This document shows, piece after piece, positions 37,286 to 46,450 of a stretch of 64,000 bases of DNA. Position numbers and translations under genes: made by a program. Numbering within the stretch: the first letter of the stretch is position 1; each line of letters begins with the position of its first letter. The notes beneath the pieces are model-generated. The model did not search any database. It saw only the letters and a list, made by a program, of their open reading frames with translations, and was not told where the DNA came from. Origin of the DNA: Alloyangia pacifica (lineage in GTDB: Bacteria; Pseudomonadota; Alphaproteobacteria; Rhodobacterales; Rhodobacteraceae); the NCBI RefSeq assembly GCF_020524285.1, contig NZ_JAIVKX010000018.1, positions 1-64,000 of the forward strand. The letters run 5' to 3'.

Positions 37286-38593
37286 TCACAGAAGACATAG
37301 CGAAATCCACGGCACCAGCACCAGCAGCGCCAGCCTCACGAGGTCGGCGAGCCAGAACGGGATGATGCCCTTGAAGATTGTCGAGAGCGCGATGTCCGGC
37401 ATGACCGAGCGCAGCACGAAGACGTTCATCCCCACCGGCGGGGTGATCAGGCTGACCTCGGTGACCACCACCACGACCACGGCGAACCAGATCAGCAGCG
37501 CCTCGGGGTCGGCCAGCGGGCCCGAGCCGAAATCGAGCTGCGCGACGATCGGGTAGAACACCGGGACGGTCAGCAGGATCATCGACAGGCTCTCGAAGAC
37601 GCAGCCCATCAGCAGGTAGATGCCCACCATGATCCAGATCACCGTCCAGGGGCTGATCTCGGCACCATAGATCATGTCGACCAGCGCGTCGGGCAGCCCC
37701 GCGAAGTTGACGAAGGCCGAGAAGATCTCGGCGCCGATGATGATCGCGAAGATCATCGCCGAGGCCAGCACCGTCTCGCGGCAGGCCGAGACGAAGCCTC
37801 TCCAGTCGAGCGCCCGCATCGCAAGCGCCAGCCCGAGCGAGGCGATGGCGCCCATGCCGGCAGCCTCGATCGGGGTGAAGAAGCCGCCGTAGATGCCGAC
37901 CATGATGAAGAGGAACAGCCCCAGCGTCCCCGCGACCCCCAGCTTGTCGCGGCGGGTCATCGGCTGCGAGCTGCCGGCTTCCGGCGCCAGCGAAGGATCG
38001 AGGCGCACCGCGACCATCACCGCGATCAGGTAGAAGACGATGCCGATGGCTCCGGGCAGCAGACCCGCGATGAAGAGCTTGCCAATGTCGCTCTCGGTCA
38101 GCAGCCCGTAGATGATCATGATCACCGAGGGCGGAATGAGGATGCCCAGCGTGCCGCCCGCGGCGATCGAGCCCGCGGCGAGGCTGTCGGCATAGCCTAA
38201 GCGGCGCATGGGGGGCATGGCGACACGGCTCATGGTGGCGGCGGTGGCGAGCGACGAGCCCGAGACCGCCGAGAAGCCGCCGCAGGAGAGCACCGCGGCC
38301 AGTGCCAGACCGCCGCGCATCCGGCCGAACACCCGGTCGGCCCCGGCAAACAGCCCCTGCGCGATGCCCGATCCGGCCAGCACGTTGCCCATGAAGATGA
38401 ACAGCGGCACCACCGAGAGCGAGTAGCTCAGCCCGGTCTCGAAGACCGCGGCACCGACCATCGACCCGGCGGGTTGCCAGCCGCGCAGCCATGCGAAGCC
38501 GACGCCGCCGACCAGCGCCATGGCAAAGGCGATGGGCACGCGGGCGAAGACCAGCGCCAGCAGGATGACGATGGCGATGATCGATTCAGTCAT
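37286..38593 (-). CDS. dctM: TRAP transporter large permease (DctM)
   Basis: A 435-residue integral membrane protein with about twelve helices. Typical DctM segments are FIFMGNVLAGSGIAQGLFAGA, SCGGFSAVSGSSLATAATMS and GILIPPSVIMIIYGLLTESD. The ATG at 38593 overlaps the dctQ stop by eight bases. With DctQ and DctP it forms a sodium-driven secondary importer of organic acids. In this cluster the likely cargo is a (halogenated) hydroxyaromatic acid. Confidence 0.93.
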   Translation of the reverse strand: MTESIIAIVILLALVFARVPIAFAMALVGGVGFAWLRGWQPAGSMVGAAVFETGLSYSLSVVPLFIFMGNVLAGSGIAQGLFAGADRVFGRMRGGLALAAVLSCGGFSAVSGSSLATAATMSRVAMPPMRRLGYADSLAAGSIAAGGTLGILIPPSVIMIIYGLLTESDIGKLFIAGLLPGAIGIVFYLIAVMVAVRLDPSLAPEAGSSQPMTRRDKLGVAGTLGLFLFIMVGIYGGFFTPIEAAGMGAIASLGLALAMRALDWRGFVSACRETVLASAMIFAIIIGAEIFSAFVNFAGLPDALVDMIYGAEISPWTVIWIMVGIYLLMGCVFESLSMILLTVPVFYPIVAQLDFGSGPLADPEALLIWFAVVVVVVTEVSLITPPVGMNVFVLRSVMPDIALSTIFKGIIPFWLADLVRLALLVLVPWISLCLL

Positions 38594-39041
38594 GGGAGAG
38601 TTCTCGCAGCAGTCCGAAAAGCGCCGAGGCAAGGCAGGCGATGCCCCCCAGCGCGGCAAAGGGGGCCAGCGGCACGCCGAGGGAGACCGAGCGCGCGCCC
38701 TCGTGCCACTGATCCAGCATCAGGCCGAACAGCGTCCAGGCGAACCAGCACAGCACCAGCGCCGAGACCGTGGCAGCGAAGAGGCCGAGCGCCTTCTGCA
38801 CCGGGCGCGGGAGCGCGCCGACCAGCAGGTCGACCTCGACATGCGCCCCGGCGCGGCTGACCAGTGGCAGCGCCACGAAGACCAGCGCCCCCAGCATCAG
38901 TTCGGTCATCTCGAAGGCGCCCGAAAGCGGCGCGTTGAGCAGGTAGCGCCCGACCACGTCGATCCCGGTCACCGCCATCAGGGCCAGCAGCAAGGTTGCC
39001 GCCAGCCCCAGGAGGATCGTTTCGAACCGCTTGGCGATCAT
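38586..39041 (-). CDS. dctQ: TRAP transporter small permease (DctQ)
   Basis: A 151-residue protein with four hydrophobic segments and the DctQ features DVVGRYLLNAPLSGAFEMTE and the HVEVDLLVGALPR segment. The ATG overlaps the dctP stop as ATGA, and its stop lies within the first codons of dctM. The three TRAP genes are thus fully coupled. Confidence 0.9.
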   Translation of the reverse strand: MIAKRFETILLGLAATLLLALMAVTGIDVVGRYLLNAPLSGAFEMTELMLGALVFVALPLVSRAGAHVEVDLLVGALPRPVQKALGLFAATVSALVLCWFAWTLFGLMLDQWHEGARSVSLGVPLAPFAALGGIACLASALFGLLRELSHD

Positions 39042-40078
39042 TGCGCCGCCGACATGTCGACGCCGGTCATCTCGCGGAACCGCGCGAGCGCCGCGGTGCC
39101 GTCCTCGCCCTCGGGCAGGCTTTCCGCCCAGGCCTTTTCATGCTGCGCGGCGGCGGTTTTCACCGCCTCCAGCACCGGCGCGGAGGCGGCGTAAAGCTCG
39201 ATCCCCGCCGCGTCGATCTTCTCCTTCGCGGCCACATCCGCGTCGTTCCACGCCTGGCCGACCAGTTCGGCGAAGGCCTCGCCGGAGATCGCGTCGATCG
39301 CCTGCTGGTCCTCGGGCGAGATCTCGTCCCACTTGTCCTCGTCCATCACCAGGAACCAGCTTGTGTTGTAGAGCCCGCCGGGCACGGTCATCGAATACTT
39401 GATGTCGCCCGTGAGCTTGAACGCGGTGAGCGCCTCGTAGGTGAAGGCCACCCCGTCGATCACCCCGCGCGAGAGCTTCTCGTAGACCTCGGGCGAGGAC
39501 ATGAAGAGCGGTGTGGCGCCCAGATCCTCGGTCAGCCCGGCGATGTAGCCACCGGGCACGCGGATCTTCAGCCCCTCCAGATCGGTGGGGGTCTCGATCT
39601 TGCGCTGGTTGTTGTGCAGCAGGCCCGGCCCGTGCATGAAGAGGCCCAGCAGATGGGTACCGGCGTGTTCCTCGCGCGCGTTCAGGTCCTCGGTGTAGAC
39701 GCTCCAGAACGCCTTGGAGGCGGCCACGGCATCATCTCCGAGGAAGGAGAACTGCCCGAGCTGCGAGCCGGCGAAGCGGTCGTCCTGGGTGAAGCTGTGC
39801 AGACCGTAGGTGATGTCGGCCACCCCGTCGCGGGCCATGTCGAAATGCGCCGGCGGGCTGCCCAGCGGCTTGCCCAGCACGCGCACCGAGACGCGCCCCT
39901 CGGTCACCTCCTCGACCTTCTCGGCCCAGGGCTTGATCGCATTGACCACGATCGGGTGGCGTGGCGGCAACCAGCTCGACAGCGCCAGCTGCACGTCCTT
40001 GGCCTGCGCCACGCCGGTCAGCGCCAGCAGGGCGAGGGTCGCAAGACCCGTCTTCTTGATCGTCGTGTGGAACGTCAT
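39038..40078 (-). CDS. dctP: TRAP transporter substrate-binding protein (DctP)
   Basis: A 346-residue periplasmic protein with a Sec signal (hydrophobic core GLATLALLALTGVAQA, cleavage after AQA). The DctP-type ligand region contains LEGLKIRVPGG with the conserved Arg that normally binds a carboxylate, and EVYEKLSRGVIDGVAFTYEA. It supplies a carboxylic acid to DctQM. It is encoded 54 bases after maiA, within the homogentisate operon. Confidence 0.92.
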   Translation of the reverse strand: MTFHTTIKKTGLATLALLALTGVAQAKDVQLALSSWLPPRHPIVVNAIKPWAEKVEEVTEGRVSVRVLGKPLGSPPAHFDMARDGVADITYGLHSFTQDDRFAGSQLGQFSFLGDDAVAASKAFWSVYTEDLNAREEHAGTHLLGLFMHGPGLLHNNQRKIETPTDLEGLKIRVPGGYIAGLTEDLGATPLFMSSPEVYEKLSRGVIDGVAFTYEALTAFKLTGDIKYSMTVPGGLYNTSWFLVMDEDKWDEISPEDQQAIDAISGEAFAELVGQAWNDADVAAKEKIDAAGIELYAASAPVLEAVKTAAAQHEKAWAESLPEGEDGTAALARFREMTGVDMSAAQ

Positions 40079-40132
40079 GGGGGATCCTCCCTTGTGGGGC
40101 CGCGGGCTCCTCCGCCCCGACCCGGTGAACTC

Positions 40133-40768
40133 TCAGATGGGTGCGGGTTGCATCGCCTCGGGGTCGGCCTTGCGGAAGGCATCGAGCCCGGCACAGGCCC
40201 GCGCGACACGTGTGATGCGCGTCAGGTCATCGGTGGGCACGCCCCAGCGCGCCGCATTGTAGAGCTGCGGGATCAGGCACAGATCGGCCTGGGTAAGCTC
40301 GGCGCCCATGCAATAAGGGCCGGTCTCGTCGAGCAGCGCCTCGACCGCCTCGAGCCCGGGACGGATAAAGTGCCGCATCCAGTCGCCGCGGGTGTCCTCG
40401 CGCCCCGTCAGCGCGGCGGCATGGGCCGCGACGCGCAGGTTGCAGACCGGGTGCAGGTCGCAGGCGACGGCCTGCGAGACCGCGCGCATACGCGCCGCCT
40501 CGGCCGGGTCCTTCGGGCGCAGCGAGAGCCGCCCGGTGTCCTCGAGGTAGTCGAGGATGGCGAGGCTCTGGGTCAGGCGCAGCCCGTCGATCTCGAGCAC
40601 CGGCACGAGCCCCTGCGGGTTGCGCTGCAGGTGCGCGGTGCCGCGCTGGTCCCCGGCGACGAGATCGACCGGGCGGCTTTCCCAGTCGATCCCCGCGAGG
40701 TTGAGCGCGATGCGCACCCGCCAGCTCGCGGTCGAGCGCCAGTAGTCGTAAAGCACCGCTTCAGTCAT
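40133..40768 (-). CDS. maiA: Maleylacetoacetate isomerase (zeta-class GST)
   Basis: A 211-residue GST-fold enzyme that converts 4-maleylacetoacetate to 4-fumarylacetoacetate with glutathione. The zeta-class N-terminal motif is STASWRVRIALNLAGIDWE (compare SSCSWRVRIAL). The C-terminal LTQADLCLIPQLYNAARWGV is typical of MaiA. The ATG at 40768 overlaps the end of the DUF2783 gene by eight bases. A GTG two codons earlier is also possible. It supplies the middle step between HmgA and FahA. Confidence 0.9.
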   Translation of the reverse strand: MTEAVLYDYWRSTASWRVRIALNLAGIDWESRPVDLVAGDQRGTAHLQRNPQGLVPVLEIDGLRLTQSLAILDYLEDTGRLSLRPKDPAEAARMRAVSQAVACDLHPVCNLRVAAHAAALTGREDTRGDWMRHFIRPGLEAVEALLDETGPYCMGAELTQADLCLIPQLYNAARWGVPTDDLTRITRVARACAGLDAFRKADPEAMQPAPI

Positions 40769-40958
40769 AGGCACGGGCCGTCTCGAAGATCTTCTTCAGC
40801 TCGTCCACGTCACCGAAGCGGTTGGCCAGCAGCAGCAAGATCCGTACATTTAGCGCGTGGCTCTGCGCCTCGCTGAGTCCTTCGTGTGCGGCCATCAGCG
40901 CCTCGTAGGCCTCGTCACCGCGGGCACCGAGCCCCATCTCGTAGGTTTCGCGCATCAT
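40761..40958 (-). CDS. DUF2783-family small protein
   Basis: 65 residues, acidic and helical, beginning MMRETYEMGLGARGDEAYEA and including SHALNVRILLLLANRFGDVD. It matches the DUF2783 family, which is characteristically encoded beside FAD monooxygenases and homogentisate genes in alphaproteobacteria. The start overlaps the monooxygenase stop (ATGATG/TGA) and its stop lies inside the maiA start region. It may stabilise or assist the monooxygenase, but no function is established that I know of. Confidence 0.8.
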   Translation of the reverse strand: MMRETYEMGLGARGDEAYEALMAAHEGLSEAQSHALNVRILLLLANRFGDVDELKKIFETARAYD

Positions 40959-42565
40959 GCCATCTCCCTTTCGCAGCTGCGGCCCATGGCGCGGGCCAGC
41001 GCCTCTTTCAGCGCCGCTTCGGGCACTTTGCCGTGGAACACAGCGGCCGCATGACCATCCGGGCGCACCAGGTAGGCCACCGCGGCGCCGTAGCGCTGAA
41101 GCGCGTAGCCATTGCGGTCGTCATGTGTCTCGTAGCCGCGCCCTGACTGGCCAATGCCGACCCGTCGGATGCCCGCGTCGGGCAGATCGATCTCGCCGAA
41201 GCCGACCAGCGTGAAGTCGCCCTGCAGCAGCGGCAGCAGCCAGCCATTGCCCACCGGCGCGTCGATCATCGGCTGGCCGGGCCGCACCTGCCCCTCGCCC
41301 GGGGTCTGCAGCGCGAAGCCCTCCAGCGAGCAGGGCAGCGACAGGCGGCCGGAGTTGATCAGCCGCCGCGCGAAGGGCTGGTCATGGGCCATGCGCAGCG
41401 TCTCGTGGCGGAACAGCGCCTCGATCTCGGTCTTCGGCGTCATGAAGTTGGTCGAGCGTGAGGAATTGAGAATGTTCTCCGCCGAGCCGTGCGAGCGCTC
41501 CTCGTGGTAGCTCTCGATCAGCGCCTCATCGGCCGCGCCGGTCAGCACCGCCGCCAGCTTCCAGCCGAGGTTGTCCACGTCCTGGATGCCGCCATTGCCG
41601 CCACGCGCGCCGAAGGGGCTGACCACGTGGGCGCTGTCGCCAACGAAGACGACGCGACCATGCACGAAGCGGTCGAGCTTGATGCAGCGGAACTTGTAGA
41701 CCGACAGCCAGTCGAGCCGGAACGGCCGGTCACCGACGATCGCCTTGATCCGCGGGGTGACCTTTTCTTCGCTGGCCTCGAGCTTGGCATCGGCGCCGAG
41801 GTCGAGCTGCAGGTCGATGCGGTAGATATTGTCGGGCTGCTCGTGAAGCAGCGCCGACTTGCCGGGATGGAAGGTCGGGTCGAACCAGAACCAGCGCTCT
41901 GCGGTGCCCTGCTCGAAGGGGCTCTGCTCCATCTCGATATCGGCGATTAGGAACTGTTCCTCGAAGGTCTGGCCGGTGAAATCGAGCCCCATTCGCTCGC
42001 GGGTCGGCGACCGCGCACCGTCGCAGGCCAGCAGCCGCTCTGCCGCCAGGTCGTAACTGCCCTCGGGGGTCTCGACGGTCAGCGTCACGCCATCGGGGCC
42101 GGCGCTGTGGTCCATCACCTTCGACAGGAAGCGCACGTCGATGAGCTCGGGGAATTCGCGGGCGCGGTCGAGCAGGTACTCCTCGACGTAATATTGCTGG
42201 AGGTTGATGAAGGCCGGGTATTTGTGGCCATCCTCTGGCAGCAGGTCGAAGCTGTAGACCTCCTCGTCGCCGTGGAACAGCCGGCCGACCTTCCAGGTCA
42301 CGCCCTTCTCGAGCATGCGCTCTCCAACTCCGAGCCGGTCGAAGATCTCGAGCGTGCGCTTGGCCCAGCAGATGGCCCGGCTGCCGACCGAGACGACGTT
42401 GTTGTCGTCGAGCACCACCGAGCGGATGCCGTGCAGTGCCAGGTCGATGGCCATGGCCAGACCGATGGGGCCGGCGCCGACGATGGCGACCGGGGCTCCG
42501 GTGGCGGCACCGTCAAGCTCGGGCGGGCGCACGAAGGGCTGCGGGGCGTAGCTGTATGCGGGCAT
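40955..42565 (-). CDS. FAD-dependent aromatic monooxygenase (MhpA-like)
   Basis: A 536-residue class-A flavoprotein hydroxylase. The GxGxxG motif is VAIVGAGPIGLAMAIDLALHG (core GAGPIG, about 29-34), the DG motif is LLACDGARSPTRERMG near 180, and the GD motif is VVFVGDSAHVVSPFGARGGN near 305. A C-terminal thioredoxin-like domain follows. The ATG at 42565 comes after a GGGAGGAG site. Such enzymes hydroxylate phenolic acids using NAD(P)H and O2. In this operon it probably makes homogentisate from a hydroxyphenylacetate or similar acid; the exact substrate is inferred. Confidence 0.85.
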   Translation of the reverse strand: MPAYSYAPQPFVRPPELDGAATGAPVAIVGAGPIGLAMAIDLALHGIRSVVLDDNNVVSVGSRAICWAKRTLEIFDRLGVGERMLEKGVTWKVGRLFHGDEEVYSFDLLPEDGHKYPAFINLQQYYVEEYLLDRAREFPELIDVRFLSKVMDHSAGPDGVTLTVETPEGSYDLAAERLLACDGARSPTRERMGLDFTGQTFEEQFLIADIEMEQSPFEQGTAERWFWFDPTFHPGKSALLHEQPDNIYRIDLQLDLGADAKLEASEEKVTPRIKAIVGDRPFRLDWLSVYKFRCIKLDRFVHGRVVFVGDSAHVVSPFGARGGNGGIQDVDNLGWKLAAVLTGAADEALIESYHEERSHGSAENILNSSRSTNFMTPKTEIEALFRHETLRMAHDQPFARRLINSGRLSLPCSLEGFALQTPGEGQVRPGQPMIDAPVGNGWLLPLLQGDFTLVGFGEIDLPDAGIRRVGIGQSGRGYETHDDRNGYALQRYGAAVAYLVRPDGHAAAVFHGKVPEAALKEALARAMGRSCEREMA

Positions 42566-42693
42566 TCTCTCTCCTCCCTGATGCGTGCGGTCCGGCTCCT
42601 CCACCGGGCCGCGCGCGGGTCTTGTCTGGTGTGCCGTCCGGCGCGGAAGCCACGCCGGGGGCTGGTCCGGGGCTCTGCCCGGGCCTCAGCCGC

Positions 42694-43644
42694 TCACCCC
42701 TGCAGGTCGGCCCACATCTGCTGGTCGCGCTCGGCGGTCCAGACGCGCGGGGTGTCGATGCCGCGGGCCTCGTCGTAGGCGCGGCCGACGTTGAACGGCA
42801 GGCAGTGCTCGTAGATGGCGTAATCGGCGAACTTCGGATCGCACTCGGCGCGCACCGCGTCCCAGGCTTCCTTGAGCGAGCCGCCGCGGGCCACGACGCG
42901 GGCCACCGGCTTGTAGGTCGAGCGCACGAAATCAGCGGTGCTCTCCAGCGCCTCGGCAACCTGCGCCTCGCCCACCAGCGCGTCACCCCGGCCCGGCGCG
43001 ATGGCCTTGGGCTCGTAGAACGCGATATTGGCCAGCGTCTCGGGCCAGTCGGCGAAATGGCCGTCACCGCAGTAGCAGGCCGAGTGGAACTCGACGATGT
43101 CGCCGGTGAACATCACCTCCTGGTCGGGCACCCAGATCACCGCGTCGCCGGCGGTATGCGCGCGGCCCAGGTGCATGATGTCGACCCGGCGCTTGCCGAG
43201 GTAGACGGTCATGCGGTCGCTGAATGTGGTCGTGGGGCGGGTCAGGCCGGGGATTTCCTCATGCCCCTGGAAGAGCCGCGGGAAGCGGCCGAACTCGCTG
43301 TCCCAATCCTCCTGTCCGCGCTCTTCCACCATGGCCGCGGCGGTGTCGGACATGATGATCTCCCGCGCGCCATAGGCCGATGCGCCGAGCACGCGCACGG
43401 CGTGGTAATGCGTCAGCACGAGGTGGCTGATCGGCTTGTCGGTGACCGAGCGCACGCATTCTATCACCTTGCGCGCGAGCCGCGGGGTGGCCTGCGCCTC
43501 AACGATCATCACGCTCTCGTCGCCGATGATGACGCCGGTGTTGGGATCGCCCTCGGCGGTGAAGGCATAGAGCCCCTCGCCCACCTGCGTGAAGCTGATT
43601 TTCTTTTCTTCCATGTCGCCTTGCGACGCGAATGCCTTGGCCAT
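42694..43644 (-). CDS. MBL-fold protein with altered zinc motif
   Basis: A 316-residue metallo-beta-lactamase-fold protein. Where catalytic members have HxHxDH it reads HYHAVR (residues 79-84), so the Asp and third His are missing. His163 (GRAHTAGD) and Asp182 (FTGDIVE) remain. It starts with MAKAFASQGDMEEKKISFTQ, 11 bases after the fumarylacetoacetase stop. It is embedded in the homogentisate operon, so a thioester- or lactone-hydrolase-like function is possible, but with at most one metal ion or none. Function is not established. Confidence 0.8.
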   Translation of the reverse strand: MAKAFASQGDMEEKKISFTQVGEGLYAFTAEGDPNTGVIIGDESVMIVEAQATPRLARKVIECVRSVTDKPISHLVLTHYHAVRVLGASAYGAREIIMSDTAAAMVEERGQEDWDSEFGRFPRLFQGHEEIPGLTRPTTTFSDRMTVYLGKRRVDIMHLGRAHTAGDAVIWVPDQEVMFTGDIVEFHSACYCGDGHFADWPETLANIAFYEPKAIAPGRGDALVGEAQVAEALESTADFVRSTYKPVARVVARGGSLKEAWDAVRAECDPKFADYAIYEHCLPFNVGRAYDEARGIDTPRVWTAERDQQMWADLQG

Positions 43645-43655
43645 GAGTGCCTCCT

Positions 43656-44897
43656 TCAATCCTTGGTCCAGTCGGGCTGCGGCACGGCGGGCAGAACCTT
43701 GCCCGCGCAGGCGCCGAAGCCGATGCGGTAGCCATCGCCCTGGGCGGCGCCGCGCAGTGTGAGCGTGTCGCCATCCTCCAGGAAGCTGCGGGTGGCGCCG
43801 CCGGGCAGTTCCAACGGCTCCTTGCCGCCCCAGCTCAGCTCCAGCAGCGAGCCGCGGCTTTCGGGGGTGGTCCCCGAGATGGTGCCCGAGCCGAGCAGGT
43901 CGCCGGTGCGCATGGCGCAGCCGCTGCTGGTGTGGTGGCAAAGCTGCTGCGCCGCCGAGTAGTACATCTCGCGGTAGTTGGTGCGGGCGATCACCTCTTC
44001 CTCACCTCCCTCCGGGACCAGCGCCACCTCGAGGTCGATATCGTAGAGCATCGGTCCCGGCTCGCGCAGGTAGGGCAGCAGCTCGCGCTCGCGCTCCGGC
44101 GTCGAGGTGCGGAACGGCGCCAGCGCCGCGGCGGTGACGATCCACGGGCTGATCGTGGTGGCGGTGGCCTTGGACTGGAACGGGCCGAGCGGCTGGTACT
44201 CCCAGGCCTGGATGTCGCGCGCCGACCAGTCGTTGAGCAGCACGTAGCCGAAGATCATCTCGTCCGCCTGCGCCACCGAGACCATGCCCTGCGACGGCGT
44301 GCCGACGATGGCCCCCATCTCCAGCTCGAGATCGAAACGCGCGCAGGGCGCGAAGCGCGGCAGATCGTCCTGCGGGCCCTTCAGCTGGCCCCAGGGGCGG
44401 GTGACATCGGTGCCCGACACCACCACCGAGGAGGCCCGGCCGTTGTAGCCGATGGGGATTGACAGCCAGTTCGGCGGCAGCGCGTTCTCCGGCCCGCGGA
44501 ACATGGTGCCGACATTGAACGCGTGGTTCTTGGCGGCGTAGAAATCGGTGTACTCGCTGACCGTGAAGGGCATCAGCAGCGACACGCTCTCCAGCGGCAC
44601 CAGGTGCGGCTCGACGGCGGCGCGATGCGCCTCGTCGCCAAGCAGCTCGGTCAGCCGCGCGCGCAGCGCCGTCCAGACCTCGGGGCCGGCCGCCATCACC
44701 GCGTTCCACGACGGCGCAGCGAAGAGCGCCGCATCCTGGCCGTGGTCCACCGCGCCGACGTCGAGCACCGAGGTTCCGATCGCCACGCCCATGCGGGCGC
44801 CGCGGCCATCGTCGAAGACCCCGTAGGGCAGGTTGTTCAGAGGGAAATCGCAGCCGGGCTCGTTCGCCCCGCCGACCCAGCTCTGCATCAAGCTCAT
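43656..44897 (-). CDS. fahA: Fumarylacetoacetase
   Basis: A 413-residue enzyme that hydrolyses 4-fumarylacetoacetate to fumarate and acetoacetate. The N-terminal SH3-like domain (NEPGCDFPLNNLPYGVF) is followed by the FAH fold with the catalytic YTDFYAAKNHAFNVGTMFRG region (Asp and His), metal residues in FDLELEMGAIVG, and LLNDWSARDIQAWEYQPLGP. It ends the homogentisate route. It lies 111 bases after hmgA, separated by a stacked-hairpin repeat. Confidence 0.95.
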   Translation of the reverse strand: MSLMQSWVGGANEPGCDFPLNNLPYGVFDDGRGARMGVAIGTSVLDVGAVDHGQDAALFAAPSWNAVMAAGPEVWTALRARLTELLGDEAHRAAVEPHLVPLESVSLLMPFTVSEYTDFYAAKNHAFNVGTMFRGPENALPPNWLSIPIGYNGRASSVVVSGTDVTRPWGQLKGPQDDLPRFAPCARFDLELEMGAIVGTPSQGMVSVAQADEMIFGYVLLNDWSARDIQAWEYQPLGPFQSKATATTISPWIVTAAALAPFRTSTPERERELLPYLREPGPMLYDIDLEVALVPEGGEEEVIARTNYREMYYSAAQQLCHHTSSGCAMRTGDLLGSGTISGTTPESRGSLLELSWGGKEPLELPGGATRSFLEDGDTLTLRGAAQGDGYRIGFGACAGKVLPAVPQPDWTKD

Positions 44898-44934
44898 TGC
44901 AGTCCTTCCGGGGGCATCCCGCCCCTTCTTCTCT

Positions 44935-44998
44935 TTCCAAATACGCCGGGGGTGAATTGGCCGTAGGCCAAGAGGGGGCAGCGCCCCCTCCCCCTTTC
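44935..44998. repeat. Stacked-hairpin intergenic repeat
   Basis: It begins TTCCAAATACGCCGGGGG and contains two adjacent hairpins: TTGGCC-GTA-GGCCAA (44957-44971) and GAGGGGGC-AGC-GCCCCCTC (44972-44990), followed by a T-containing tail. Very similar intergenic sequences are, to my recollection, common in Rhodobacterales genomes. It may act as a terminator/attenuator or transcript stabiliser between hmgA and fahA. Confidence 0.65.
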
Positions 44999-45008
44999 AA
45001 GCGGCGAC

Positions 45009-46376
45009 TCAGTCCCAGTTGCCCTCGGGCGTGCCGTCGAAGCGCTTCTTCAGGCTGTCCCAGCAGTCGATGTAATCGTCCTGCAGCGGCGCTTCCTGCG
45101 CGGCAAACCGGGTCAGGTGCTGCGGGAAACGGGTCTCGAACATGAAGCTCATCGTGTTGTCGAGCTTGCCCGGCTTCAGCTCGCCGAAGCTGGCCTTCTC
45201 GAAGGCCTCGTTGTCCGGCCCGTGCGGCAGCATCATGTTGTGGAGGCTCATCCCGCCCGGCACGAAACCCTGCGGCTTGGCGTCATACTCGCCGTAGATA
45301 TTACCCATCATCTCGGACATGACGTTCTTGTGGTACCACGGCGGGCGGAAGGTGTTCTCGGCCACCATCCAGCGCTCGCGGAACAGCACGAAGTCGATAT
45401 TGGCGGTGCCCTCGACGCCCGAGGGCGCGGTCAGCACGGTGAAGATCGACGGGTCGGGATGATCGAAGAGGATCGCGCCCACCGGGCAGTAGGTGCGCAG
45501 GTCGTATTTCACCGGCGCGTAATTGCCGTGCCAGGCCACAACGTCGAGCGGCGAGTGGCCGATCCAGGTCTCGTGGAACTGCCCCTGCCACTTGATCACC
45601 ACGCGGCTCTTGGCATCGCGATCCTCGAAGGCGGCAACCGGCGTCTTGAAGTCGCGGCGGTTGGCCATGCAGTTGGCGCCGATCGGGCCGCGGCCCGGCA
45701 GGTCGAACTTCTGGCCGTAGTTCTCGCAGACGAAGCCGCGCGCCGGCCCGTCGATCAGCTCGACCCGGTACACGAGACCGCGCGGCAGGATGGCGATTTC
45801 CTTGGGCTCGAGGTCGATCACCCCGAGCTCGGTGCAAAATCGCAGCCGCCCCTCCTGCGGGACCACCAGCAGCTCACTGTCGGCGGAATAGAAATACTCG
45901 TCCTGCATCGAGGCGGTGACCAGGTAGATGTGGCTCGCCATGCCGACCTGCGTGAAGACGTCGCCCGCCGTGGTCATCGTGCGCATGCCGGTGAGCCAGG
46001 TCAGGCTCTCCTGCGAATGCGGCACCGGATCCCAGCGGTACTGGCCAAGGCTGATCACGTCCGGATCGACGTAGGGCGCGCTCTGCCAATAGGGCACGTC
46101 GATCTTCGCAAAGCGGCCGGTGTGCTTCACCGCCGGACGGATGCGGTAGCACCAGGTGCGCTCGTTCTGATGGCTCGGCGCGGTGAAGGCGGTGCCCGAG
46201 AGCTGCTCGCCGTAGAGCCCGTAGGCGCAACGCTGGGGCGAGTTCATCCCGTCGGGCAGCGCGCCCGGCAGCGCCTCGGTCTCGAAGTCATTGCCGAAGC
46301 CCGGCATGTAGCCCTCGTGCAGGGCGCTGATGCCAGCGGCGCGCGTCAGACCGGAAATTTTGCTCAGGTCATTCAT
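45009..46376 (-). CDS. hmgA: Homogentisate 1,2-dioxygenase
   Basis: A 455-residue iron(II) ring-cleavage dioxygenase that converts homogentisate to 4-maleylacetoacetate. The start [10 protein letters not shown] precedes the hallmark [19 protein letters not shown] and [20 protein letters not shown]. Iron ligands are visible as His in [12 protein letters not shown], Glu in the same segment, and His in [11 protein letters not shown]. It is the first gene of the leftward operon, directly next to the perfect MarR operator. Confidence 0.97.
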   Translation of the reverse strand: MNDLSKISGLTRAAGISALHEGYMPGFGNDFETEALPGALPDGMNSPQRCAYGLYGEQLSGTAFTAPSHQNERTWCYRIRPAVKHTGRFAKIDVPYWQSAPYVDPDVISLGQYRWDPVPHSQESLTWLTGMRTMTTAGDVFTQVGMASHIYLVTASMQDEYFYSADSELLVVPQEGRLRFCTELGVIDLEPKEIAILPRGLVYRVELIDGPARGFVCENYGQKFDLPGRGPIGANCMANRRDFKTPVAAFEDRDAKSRVVIKWQGQFHETWIGHSPLDVVAWHGNYAPVKYDLRTYCPVGAILFDHPDPSIFTVLTAPSGVEGTANIDFVLFRERWMVAENTFRPPWYHKNVMSEMMGNIYGEYDAKPQGFVPGGMSLHNMMLPHGPDNEAFEKASFGELKPGKLDNTMSFMFETRFPQHLTRFAAQEAPLQDDYIDCWDSLKKRFDGTPEGNWD

Positions 46377-46410
46377 CTCCGAAGTCCTCCCTCGACGTAT
46401 TGATGACATG

Positions 46411-46436
46411 TTGTTAGTTACTTTTGTAACTAACAA
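46411..46436. promoter_or_regulatory. MarR-type operator of the homogentisate operon
   Basis: A perfect inverted repeat: TTGTTAGTTAC (46411-46421), a TTTT spacer, then GTAACTAACAA (46426-46436). It lies 35 bases upstream of hmgA and 15 bases upstream of the divergent marR gene, which it should repress from both sides. Confidence 0.85.
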
Positions 46437-46450
46437 GAGGGATTCTTGAG

